Source: Candidatus Aminicenantota bacterium
GTDB taxonomy: Bacteria > Acidobacteriota > Aminicenantia > UBA2199
Assembly: GCA_018262835.1 (NCBI GenBank)
Contig: JADFDP010000002.1
Location: forward strand, 1 to 34,872
Length of the DNA: 34,872 bases
Reading direction: 5' to 3'
Positions 1 to 6,844 of the stretch are shown in pieces. The notes beneath the pieces were generated by a model. It worked only from the letters and a program-made list of their open reading frames with translations, was not told the origin of the DNA and made no database searches. The translations under genes and the position numbers were made by a program. The stretch's first letter is position 1. Every line of letters begins with the position of its first letter.

Positions 1-252
1 GACAGCGGCGTCGAACTGAAAAGCGCGCTGACCCTGAAGAACGGGGAGACCGCGACCCTGAACGAGATCCTTTACGGCGATTACAGGCCGGTCGACGGGG
101 TGACGATGCCGTTCTCCGTGGAAAACAGGATGAACGGCAAAACCCAGGTGTTGATGACCATGGAGAGCATTGAGATCAACCCGGCCATAAACGACGGTCT
201 GTTCGCCATGCCGGCAAAGAAGGAAGCGGCGAAAACCGACCGGCAGAAGTAA
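1..252 (+). CDS. C-terminal fragment of a LolA-like outer membrane lipoprotein-sorting protein
   Basis: The first reading frame is open from the window edge to a TAA at 250-252, giving 83 residues with no start, so the gene begins outside the window. The visible part has the pattern DYRPVDGVTMPFSVE followed by a strand-rich stretch and then NPAINDGLFAMP. That is how the last strands of many LolA/LolB-fold outer membrane lipoprotein-sorting proteins read. The tail after it is short and charged (KKEAAKTDRQK). Family members act in the periplasm and bind acylated or hydrophobic ligands. With only the last third visible, the exact subfamily and any signal peptide cannot be judged. It is separated from proS by a promoter, so it ends its own transcription unit. 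Confidence 0.6.
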   Translation, partial: DSGVELKSALTLKNGETATLNEILYGDYRPVDGVTMPFSVENRMNGKTQVLMTMESIEINPAINDGLFAMPAKKEAAKTDRQK

Positions 253-274
253 AAGCAGAACTTGCCGGCTTCTA

Positions 275-303
275 TTGCCAGGAAAGAGGGTTTATTCTAT
301 AAT
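275..303 (+). promoter_or_regulatory. Sigma-70-type promoter of proS operon
   Basis: A -35-like TTGCCA at 275-280 and a perfect TATAAT at 298-303 are separated by 17 nt. Transcription would begin near 310, leaving a leader of about 16 nt that holds the AAGGAG ribosome-binding site before the proS ATG. Confidence 0.75.
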
Positions 304-325
304 GATAAGCTAAAAAGGAGATGTC

Positions 326-1774
326 ATGGCTGCTGAAAATGATTTTGTCAAGGATATTACCAAGAAATCCATAGATTTTTCCGCCTGGTACGTGGACGTG
401 GTCAAGAAAGCCGAGTTGGCCGACTATTCGCCGATGAAGGGCATGATGGTCATCCGCCCCTACGGCTACGAGATATGGGAACTGATCCGCGACCAGCTGG
501 ACCGCATGTTCAAGGAGAGCGGCCACCGCAACGCCTATTTCCCCCTGTTCATCCCCGAGTCCTTCCTGAAAAAGGAGGCCGAGCACGTCGAGGGCTTCGC
601 CCCGGAGGTCGCCTGGGTCACCATCGGCGGCGGCGAGGTGCTCGAGGAAAGGCTGGCCGTGCGGCCCACCTCGGAGGCCATCATCTGCTCGATGTATTCC
701 AAGTGGGTGAAGTCGTGGCGCGACCTGCCCCTGCTCTACAACCAGTGGGCCAACGTCGTGCGCTGGGAAAAGGTCACCCGCCTCTTCCTGCGCACCACCG
801 AGTTCCTGTGGCAGGAGGGGCACACCGTGCACGCCACCGCCGAGGAGGCCGAGGAGGAGACGCTGCGCATGCTGAACACCTACCGCAAGCTGGCCGAGGA
901 CTACCTGGCCATCCCGGTGGTCACCGGCCGCAAGAGCGACAGCGAGAAGTTCGCCGGCGCCGTGCGCACCTACGCCATCGAGATGCTGATGCCCGACGGC
1001 AAGGCCCTGCAGGCCGGCACCTCGCACAACCTGGGCCAGAACTTCGCCAAGGCCTTCAACATCCGTTACGAGAGCAAGGAGCAGAAGCTGGAGTACGCCT
1101 GGCAGACCTCGTGGGGGGCGACCACCCGGCTGGTCGGCGCTCTGGTCATGACCCATGGCGACGACTCGGGGCTCATCCTGCCCCCGCGCGTGGCGCCCAT
1201 CCAGGCCGTCATCGTCCCCATCTCGGCCGGCAACTGGCGGGAAACGGTCCTGCCGCAGGCGCAGAAGGTTTTCAGCGACCTGAAAGCCGCCGGCATCCGG
1301 GTCTTTCTCGACGACCGCGACGCCTACACCCCGGGCTGGAAATACGCCGACTGGGAGATGCGCGGCGTGCCGGTGCGCGTCGAGATCGGCCCCAAGGACA
1401 TCGACAAGCAGCAGGCGGTGCTGGTCAGCCGCCTGGACCGCAAGAAGACCTTCGTGCCCTGGGACAAGCTGGCCGAAGAGCTCAAGCGCCTGCTGGAGAA
1501 GATCCAGGGCGACCTCTATGCCAAGGCCCTGGCCTTCCGCGACGAGAGCACCCATGATGCGGGCACCTTCGCCGAGCTCAAGGACGCCATGGCCGGCGGC
1601 CGCGGCTTCATCCGCTGCGGCTGGTGCGGCGGAACCGACTGCGAAGCCAAGGTCAAATCCGAAGCCGCCGCCACCATCCGCGTGATCCTGGACAAGCCGG
1701 AGCCCGCGGCGAAGACGTGCGCGGTCTGCGGCAAGGACGCGTTGCACACCGTGCTGTTCGCCAAATCCTACTAG
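326..1774 (+). CDS. proS: Prolyl-tRNA synthetase, archaeal/eukaryotic-type with C-terminal zinc domain
   Basis: This gene encodes the class II enzyme that charges tRNA-Pro with proline in the cytoplasm (482 aa). Class II motif 1 is seen near residues 40-55 (GMMVIRPYGYEIWELI). A motif 2 region reads RTTEFLWQEGHTVHAT. An anticodon-binding domain follows at about 280-380. The C-terminal 50 residues carry Cys pairs (CGWCGGTDC and CAVCGK), as in the zinc-binding tail of the archaeal/eukaryotic-type (ProS type 3) enzymes. The bacterial-type editing insertion is absent, and the length fits the short class. The ATG at 326 is preceded by AAGGAG with 6 nt spacing. pcm starts 2 nt after the stop, so the two are probably co-transcribed. 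Confidence 0.95.
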   Translation: MAAENDFVKDITKKSIDFSAWYVDVVKKAELADYSPMKGMMVIRPYGYEIWELIRDQLDRMFKESGHRNAYFPLFIPESFLKKEAEHVEGFAPEVAWVTIGGGEVLEERLAVRPTSEAIICSMYSKWVKSWRDLPLLYNQWANVVRWEKVTRLFLRTTEFLWQEGHTVHATAEEAEEETLRMLNTYRKLAEDYLAIPVVTGRKSDSEKFAGAVRTYAIEMLMPDGKALQAGTSHNLGQNFAKAFNIRYESKEQKLEYAWQTSWGATTRLVGALVMTHGDDSGLILPPRVAPIQAVIVPISAGNWRETVLPQAQKVFSDLKAAGIRVFLDDRDAYTPGWKYADWEMRGVPVRVEIGPKDIDKQQAVLVSRLDRKKTFVPWDKLAEELKRLLEKIQGDLYAKALAFRDESTHDAGTFAELKDAMAGGRGFIRCGWCGGTDCEAKVKSEAAATIRVILDKPEPAAKTCAVCGKDALHTVLFAKSY

Positions 1775-1776
1775 GC

Positions 1777-2403
1777 ATGAACGATCCCTTCGTCGAATTG
1801 CGCCGGAACATGGTCGAGCGCCAGCTGCGCGCCCGCGGCCTGCGCGACGAGGCCGTTCTGCGCGCCATGGGCAAGGTGCCGCGCGAGCTGTTCATGGAGG
1901 AGGGGCTGCGGGGCAGCAGCTACGCAGACGGCCCCCTGCCCATCGGCTGCGGGCAGACCATCTCCCAGCCGTATATCGTGGCCTACATGACCGAGCTGCT
2001 CGGTCTGGCCGGAGGAGAAAGGGTGTTGGAGATCGGCACCGGTTCGGGCTACCAGGCCGCCGTGCTGGCCGAGACCGCCGCCCGGGTCTACACGGTGGAA
2101 GTGATCCCGGAATTGAGCCGCGCGGCCAGCGGGCTATTGCTCGGCCGGCTGAACTACCAGAACGTGTTTTTCAAGATCGGCCGCGGCCAGGAAGGCTGGC
2201 CCGAGTTCGCGCCCTATGATCGCATCATCGTGACCGCTGCTCCGGCCGAGTTCCCGGAACGGCTTTTCGGCCAGCTCGGCGAAGGCGGGATCGCCGTGGC
2301 CCCGGTGGGTGCCGACAGCCAGCGGCTGGTCCGCTATGTGAAGCGAGACGGCATGATTCGCGCCGATGAACTGATCGGCGTCATTTTTGTCCCCCTGGTA
2401 TGA
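1777..2403 (+). CDS. pcm: Protein-L-isoaspartate O-methyltransferase
   Basis: The product (208 aa) transfers a methyl group from S-adenosylmethionine to L-isoaspartyl residues of damaged proteins, starting their repair in the cytoplasm. The SAM-binding motif I is clear at residues 83-92 (VLEIGTGSGY). The upstream family block GPLPIGCGQTISQPYIVAYM is at 52-71, and the later motif YDRIIVTAAPAEFPERL is also present. The frame is open further upstream, but that part overlaps proS out of frame. The ATG at 1777, 2 nt after the proS stop, gives the standard family N-terminus (VELRRNMVERQLRARG). The gene lacks a strong Shine-Dalgarno and is probably translated by coupling to proS. Its stop overlaps the next start as ATGA. 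Confidence 0.95.
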   Translation: MNDPFVELRRNMVERQLRARGLRDEAVLRAMGKVPRELFMEEGLRGSSYADGPLPIGCGQTISQPYIVAYMTELLGLAGGERVLEIGTGSGYQAAVLAETAARVYTVEVIPELSRAASGLLLGRLNYQNVFFKIGRGQEGWPEFAPYDRIIVTAAPAEFPERLFGQLGEGGIAVAPVGADSQRLVRYVKRDGMIRADELIGVIFVPLV

Positions 2404-2825
2404 AAAAACTGCTGATTTCTCTTTTGTTTTTTTCCGGCCTGCCGGGTGCTGAAAACCGCTTCATCACGATTTTCATTCAAGACAAGCCGTTTTTCGCAGA
2501 GATCGCCGACACGCCGGAAAAGCAGATCACGGGGCTGATGTTCCGCACCCGCATCCGGGCCGATTACGGCATGCTGTTCGTCTATGCCGAGGAGGACACG
2601 CGCAGCTTCTGGATGAAAAACACCCTGATCCCGCTGGACATCATCTATTTGAACAGCGACAGGCAGATCGTCGACATGCACTGCTCCGTGCCGCCCTGCC
2701 GCAGTGATCCCTGCCCCAGCTACACGTCGGCGCTGCCGGCCCGTTTTGTCCTGGAAATCAGGGGAGGTTCCGCAAAGGAGTTGAAATTGAAAATCGGCGA
2801 TAAAATTTTCATACCGATTGACTAA
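2400..2825 (+). CDS. Exported DUF192 family protein
   Basis: The protein (141 aa) begins with a short hydrophobic export signal (MKKLLISLLFFSGLPGAEN), followed by one DUF192 domain over almost the whole length. The family signature is visible: EIADTPEKQITGLMFR, the aromatic/Met block SFWMKNTLIPLDIIYL and the end RFVLEIRGGSAKELKLKIGD. DUF192 proteins are small secreted or periplasmic proteins of unknown biochemical role. The start overlaps the pcm stop (ATGA at 2400-2403), so it is the third gene of the proS-pcm unit. Its final codons also contain the -35 box of the next gene's promoter. Confidence 0.85.
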   Translation: MKKLLISLLFFSGLPGAENRFITIFIQDKPFFAEIADTPEKQITGLMFRTRIRADYGMLFVYAEEDTRSFWMKNTLIPLDIIYLNSDRQIVDMHCSVPPCRSDPCPSYTSALPARFVLEIRGGSAKELKLKIGDKIFIPID

Positions 2826-2847
2826 ATTTTTTTAATGGTGATATAAT
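2818..2847 (+). promoter_or_regulatory. Promoter of FHA gene, predicted leaderless transcript
   Basis: TTGACT at 2818-2823 overlaps the end of the DUF192 gene, and a perfect TATAAT lies at 2842-2847 after an 18-nt spacer. Only 6 nt separate the -10 box from the ATG at 2854, so the predicted +1 falls on the start codon. There is no Shine-Dalgarno sequence before this ATG. Confidence 0.75.
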
Positions 2848-2853
2848 AAAATC

Positions 2854-3375
2854 ATGATTATCGAATGTCCGCAATGCAAGGCCAAGTACGAGATCCCCGA
2901 GGAAAAGGTCAAGGGCAAAAGCAAGCTCAAGTGTTCCAGGTGCCAAACGGTTTTCGAAGTCATGGAAGCCAAAGGGGATTCCTCCAGCAAGAAGGACACG
3001 GCCAAGATCATCCAGCAGAAAGTCGAAGATTCTCTTTGGATCAATGAAAACCTGAAGCTTCCTGAAGACCGGAAAATTTCCGTGGCCGTGATCAAGGGTG
3101 CCCGGGCCGGTTTCATCTACCATTTGAACAAACCCTATGTCCTGATCGGCCGGGGCAAGGTCGATCTGATCATCCCGGACAAGGAAGTATCCCGCAAGCA
3201 CATGGCCATCGAAGTACGTAACGAAAAAATATTTTTGCGCGACCTGGGCAGCACCAACGGCACGTTCATCAACGACGACAAAATTTCCATCACCGAGATC
3301 ACCGACCAGACGGAGTTCAAAATTGGCCAGACCACACTGATGCTGATCACCACTTCTCAAGGGTACGAAAAGTAA
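2854..3375 (+). CDS. Zinc-ribbon (MJ0042-type) and FHA domain protein
   Basis: The protein has 173 aa. Residues 1-36 form an MJ0042/zinc-ribbon_5-type finger with two Cys pairs (CPQCKAKYEIP and LKCSRCQTVFEV). A linker of about 45 residues follows. Residues 85-170 are a Forkhead-associated domain with the phosphothreonine-binding signatures LIGRG, VSRKHM and DLGSTNGTFIND. FHA domains bind phosphothreonine peptides, so the protein should read out Ser/Thr phosphorylation; no kinase is present in this window. The ATG is fixed by the adjacent promoter (leaderless). The next gene starts 1 nt after the stop, which suggests functional linkage with that membrane protein. No transmembrane segment is seen, so it is likely cytoplasmic. 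Confidence 0.9.
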   Translation: MIIECPQCKAKYEIPEEKVKGKSKLKCSRCQTVFEVMEAKGDSSSKKDTAKIIQQKVEDSLWINENLKLPEDRKISVAVIKGARAGFIYHLNKPYVLIGRGKVDLIIPDKEVSRKHMAIEVRNEKIFLRDLGSTNGTFINDDKISITEITDQTEFKIGQTTLMLITTSQGYEK

Positions 3376-3376
3376 C

Positions 3377-4999
3377 TTGCTGCGTTCGCTGAAGCTGGTC
3401 ATCAATTTTGCCTTTACAGCCTGTGTCTTCACTTTTTTCATCCTGCTTTTGATCGGGCTGTTGAATCCCGGCGTGGCGATCGAAAAAGCGGGCCTGCTGC
3501 CGGCTTTTTTGAATTTGCTGACTTTCTACGGCCCGCTGTGGTTCGTTTTTATCGCTCTGATTTTTTTCGTGGTGCAATTTTTTTCCGAACGCAAATATCC
3601 CATCGGTTTTTTTGATCCTCCGACACCGGTCTATTTTTTTTCCTTTACCATGCTGGTCGTTTCGGTTTTGCTCTATGCCAACTATGATTACTACCATGAT
3701 TTCTTCCAGCCCGCGGCCCGGGACAAATTCATCAAGATCCTGCTGCTGAATTTCCTGCTGCTGATCCTGGGCCTGGTTTTCACTTTCAGCAAATCCCGGC
3801 GTAAAAAATGGCTGCAGGCCCTTTTCATGCTGCTGCTCGTTGCCGACGGTCTGACCGCCTATGCCCTGCTCATTCAAAAAGTCATTCCGCTCCCCTCCGC
3901 TTTCAAATATACCGCTCCGGCCATTAATCCACCGCGCCAGATCAACATCGTCGTCATGGCAGGACTGTCGCTCAACTACCTGCTCGGCAGCTCCCGGGAG
4001 CAAAACCTGCTGAACCTGAACTGGATCAAGGAAAACGGGGTAATCGGACGCTTGAAGACCCATGAGCCCAATATCGACCTGTCCCTGTTCAACACCTTGT
4101 TGACCGGAGAGCTTCCGTCCGCCGCAGTCGCGCATTCCGCTTTCAAATTCCAATTCCGCGACCTGCCTCTGGAATTCGATATTTTTCCAAAATATATTTT
4201 TTTCCGCAATTCAGCCAAACTGGATGTGACCGTTTTTTACAAAAAACCGGGAGCGGCCCCGGCTGACCGCATCAAGGAGTTCTATGAGCGGAACGGCTTC
4301 AAGACCTTCACCATGCTCACCCCTCCGGCCTGGCCGGTTTATTCCGAAAAAAACCTGAAAAAAAGCAACGCATTTTTACAGTTCTTTTCGGCCGCCCTGG
4401 AAAGCAAAGAAAAAAAACTGGACATTTTAAAAAGGACACTTTTTTACGACGATTTCATCCGTAAGCAGATCCCCGAGCTGAAAACCAGGGATTTCCGCTA
4501 CTCGCTCGTGTATCTCTCCGGCCTGGAGAACGTGAATGCCTATTTTTACCATTACGCGCGCCCCGAAAATTTCGGCAACCTCATCGACAGGGAAAACAGC
4601 CAGAAATTTGGCTGGATACTGGAAAAATATTACGAGTACTACGACTCGGTCATCGGCAAGATCATTGGTTCCATGGGCGACAATGAATTGCTGGTGGTGC
4701 TGAATTTCCAAGAGATCGCGCCCATGTCGATATGGCGGCGCATCCTGGTCAATTACATCGGCCGCCGCGATGTTTTTGTCTACAAGCCCATGAGCACGCC
4801 GGGAGCTTTTCTGATGTATGAAAAATCGGCTTTGAAAAAAGGCCTGTTCCTGGAAACCGTCCGCCTGGCCGATCTGTTCCCGACCCTGCTGTATTACGCC
4901 GGGTTTCCTTTATCCAAGGGCTTGCAGGGCGAAGTGGTTCGGGATATTTTCAGCGACGCCTTCCTGGCCGAAAACCCGGTTTATTTCGCCACCGAGTAG
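3377..4999 (+). CDS. Five-TM membrane protein with degenerate phosphodiesterase/alkaline-phosphatase-like domain
   Basis: The protein (540 aa) has a TTG start 1 nt after the FHA stop. Five hydrophobic segments lie near residues 4-29, 43-69, 83-105, 117-137 and 143-165. The remainder follows the type I phosphodiesterase/alkaline-phosphatase order: NIVVMAGLSL (190-199), GRLKTHEPNID...FNTLLTG (224-243), GLENVNAYFYHY (382-393), LLVVLNFQE (438-446), GAFLMYEKSALKKG (476-489) and DLFPTLLYYAGFP (499-511). At each place where active relatives carry the Asp, Thr/Ser, Asp/His and His ligands, this protein has other residues (see findings), so it is probably catalytically dead. The region looks more AT-rich than its neighbours. 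I infer a structural, binding or sensory role at the membrane, paired with the FHA protein. Confidence 0.7.
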   Translation: MLRSLKLVINFAFTACVFTFFILLLIGLLNPGVAIEKAGLLPAFLNLLTFYGPLWFVFIALIFFVVQFFSERKYPIGFFDPPTPVYFFSFTMLVVSVLLYANYDYYHDFFQPAARDKFIKILLLNFLLLILGLVFTFSKSRRKKWLQALFMLLLVADGLTAYALLIQKVIPLPSAFKYTAPAINPPRQINIVVMAGLSLNYLLGSSREQNLLNLNWIKENGVIGRLKTHEPNIDLSLFNTLLTGELPSAAVAHSAFKFQFRDLPLEFDIFPKYIFFRNSAKLDVTVFYKKPGAAPADRIKEFYERNGFKTFTMLTPPAWPVYSEKNLKKSNAFLQFFSAALESKEKKLDILKRTLFYDDFIRKQIPELKTRDFRYSLVYLSGLENVNAYFYHYARPENFGNLIDRENSQKFGWILEKYYEYYDSVIGKIIGSMGDNELLVVLNFQEIAPMSIWRRILVNYIGRRDVFVYKPMSTPGAFLMYEKSALKKGLFLETVRLADLFPTLLYYAGFPLSKGLQGEVVRDIFSDAFLAENPVYFATE

Positions 5000-5004
5000 C
5001 CCTT

Positions 5005-5022
5005 GGCGCCGCTCCCGGCGCC
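5005..5022 (+). terminator. GC-rich hairpin after the membrane protein gene
   Basis: A 7-bp perfect stem (GGCGCCG/CGGCGCC) with loop CTCC lies 6 nt after the stop at 4999. The run of T begins about 17 nt later, so a classical intrinsic terminator is doubtful. It overlaps no gene and sits just before the purD promoter. Confidence 0.4.
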
Positions 5023-5024
5023 TC

Positions 5025-5053
5025 TTGTGCAAACATGATTTTTTTTCTATAAT
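5025..5053 (+). promoter_or_regulatory. Promoter of the purD operon
   Basis: TTGTGC at 5025-5030 and TATAAT at 5048-5053 are separated by 17 nt. The start would be near 5060, giving a leader of about 22 nt with a clear AAGGAG ribosome-binding site before the purD ATG. Confidence 0.7.
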
Positions 5054-5081
5054 TCAGGTGGGAATTCGTTAAGGAGTCAAG

Positions 5082-6344
5082 ATGAAAATATTGATCGTCG
5101 GTTCCGGCGGCCGGGAGCATGCCCTGTTATGGAAGATTTCCCAGTCCAAGCGGGTGAACAAGATCTTCGCCGCCCCGGGCAATCCCGGCATGAAACAGCT
5201 GGCCGACCTGGTCGATATCAAGCCCACCAGCATCATCGAACTGGCCGATTTCGCCCAAGAAGAAAAGATCGACCTGACCGTGGTCGGCCCGGAACAGCCG
5301 CTGGCCCTGGGCATCGTCGATGAATTCAACAACCGCAACCTGAAGATCTTCGGCCCCACCCAGAAGTCGGCCATGATCGAGACCTCCAAGTCCTTTGCCA
5401 AGGAGTTCATGCGCAAGAACAACATTCCCACGCCGGGCTTTAAAGTATTCAATTCCGCGAATGAAGCGCTGGAATACTTTCTCAAGGCCCCGTTCCCGCT
5501 GGTGATCAAGGCCGACGGCCTGGCGGCCGGTAAAGGAGTTTATATTTGCCGGAAAAGGGATGAGGCCGTCGCGGCCATCAAGGAGATCATGCTGGAGGGT
5601 AAATTCGGCCAATCCGGTGAACGGGTGGTGATCGAAGAATTTCTTGCGGGCCAGGAGATGACGTTCATGGCCGTATGCGATGGCAAGCGCATTTTTCCGC
5701 TGGCTACCTCCATGGATTACAAAAAAGCCCTGGAAGGCGACAATGGGCCCAACACCGGAGGCATGGGCGCCATTTCCCCGGCGCCGCAGATCAGCAAGGA
5801 TCTTTTTAACCGCATCATGAAGACCATTATCCAACCTACGGTTTCCGGACTGAAATTCGAGAACAAGGAATACAAGGGGCTTCTCTATGCCGGTTTGATG
5901 ATCACCCGGGATGGCCCCAAGGTCCTGGAATTCAACGCCCGCTTCGGCGACCCGGAAACCCAGGTGGTACTGATGCGCTTGAAAAGCGACCTGGTCGATA
6001 TTTTGGAGGGATCGGCCGACGAAAACCTTTTCGACATCGTCGCCGATTGGGAGGAAAATGTTTCCGGCTGCGTGGTCCTCGCCGCCAAGGGCTACCCGCA
6101 AAAATACGCCAGCGGGCACAGGATCCAGGGCCTGGAGCGGGCCAAGTCTCTGGGCGTGGAGATTTTTCATGCCGGCACTGCCCAGGGCAAGGACGGCCTG
6201 CTCAGCTCCGGCGGCCGGGTGCTGAATGTCTGCGCCACGGCCCCATCCATGAAGGAAGCCATGGACAAGATCTATAACGGCATCTCGTTCATTACTTTTA
6301 ACGACATGATCTTCCGCCGCGATATCGGATTGAACCGCAAATGA
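5082..6344 (+). CDS. purD: Phosphoribosylamine--glycine ligase (GARS)
   Basis: PurD (420 aa) joins 5-phosphoribosylamine and glycine with ATP, the second step of de novo purine synthesis, in the cytoplasm. The N-terminal domain opens with ILIVGSGGREHALLWKI. The ATP-grasp part has PLVIKADGLAAGKGVYI, the family block GPNTGGMGAISPAP and EFNARFGDPETQV. The length matches the family. The ATG has AAGGAG upstream with 6-nt spacing. Its stop overlaps purE by ATGA, so it heads a purD-purE-mtaB transcript that seems to run on into envelope and transport genes. I see no purine riboswitch in the short leader. Confidence 0.97.
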   Translation: MKILIVGSGGREHALLWKISQSKRVNKIFAAPGNPGMKQLADLVDIKPTSIIELADFAQEEKIDLTVVGPEQPLALGIVDEFNNRNLKIFGPTQKSAMIETSKSFAKEFMRKNNIPTPGFKVFNSANEALEYFLKAPFPLVIKADGLAAGKGVYICRKRDEAVAAIKEIMLEGKFGQSGERVVIEEFLAGQEMTFMAVCDGKRIFPLATSMDYKKALEGDNGPNTGGMGAISPAPQISKDLFNRIMKTIIQPTVSGLKFENKEYKGLLYAGLMITRDGPKVLEFNARFGDPETQVVLMRLKSDLVDILEGSADENLFDIVADWEENVSGCVVLAAKGYPQKYASGHRIQGLERAKSLGVEIFHAGTAQGKDGLLSSGGRVLNVCATAPSMKEAMDKIYNGISFITFNDMIFRRDIGLNRK

Positions 6345-6844
6345 AGGCAAAAATAGCTTATATCCTGGGCTCCGATTCGGATTTTCCCCAGGTGGAAAAG
6401 GGGATATCCCTGCTGCGCCGGCTGCAGATACCCCTGCAAGTCGAGGTCAGCTCGGCCCACCGTACTCCGGAACGCACCCTGCAGCTGGTCCGGGAATTTG
6501 AAGCGCAGGGCGTGGAAGTGATCATCGCCGCGGCCGGAGGAGCGGCTCACCTGCCCGGCGTTGTGGCCAGCCACACCTTGCTGCCGGTACTGGGCGTGCC
6601 CATGACTTCTCCGCTTTCCGGCCTCGATTCCCTGCTGGCCATTGTCCAGATGCCGTCCGGCGTGCCGGTCGCCACTTTCGGCATCGGCGCCGCCGGGGGG
6701 ACCAACGCCGCCCTGTTCGCCGCCTCCCTGCTGGCCGTCCATGATCCGGCCTTGAAGGAAAAACTGCAGGCCTACCGGGCCGAACAGCGGGAAACCGTCC
6801 AGGAAAAGAGCCGGGAACTGAAGGACAAGCTGGATCGGGGATGA
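6341..6844 (+). CDS. purE: N5-carboxyaminoimidazole ribonucleotide mutase
   Basis: The product (167 aa) belongs to the PurE family, which moves the carboxyl group of N5-CAIR to give CAIR in purine synthesis. Visible signatures are LGSDSDFP near residue 8, SSAHRTPERT near 34 and IAAAGGAAHLPGVVA near 64. In the mutase type these blocks bind the nucleotide and place the catalytic Ser and His. The length is typical of bacterial class I PurE. No purK, the usual supplier of N5-CAIR, lies next to it, so whether this is the class I mutase or the class II AIR carboxylase cannot be settled here. It overlaps both purD and mtaB by ATGA. Confidence 0.93.
   Translation: MKAKIAYILGSDSDFPQVEKGISLLRRLQIPLQVEVSSAHRTPERTLQLVREFEAQGVEVIIAAAGGAAHLPGVVASHTLLPVLGVPMTSPLSGLDSLLAIVQMPSGVPVATFGIGAAGGTNAALFAASLLAVHDPALKEKLQAYRAEQRETVQEKSRELKDKLDRG

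Noticed and set aside
272-1747. Long open frame on the minus strand opposite proS
   Set aside because: It mirrors the codon pattern of proS in high-G+C DNA, has a low-complexity Gly/Ala/Leu/His-rich product and no motif; proS itself is certain.
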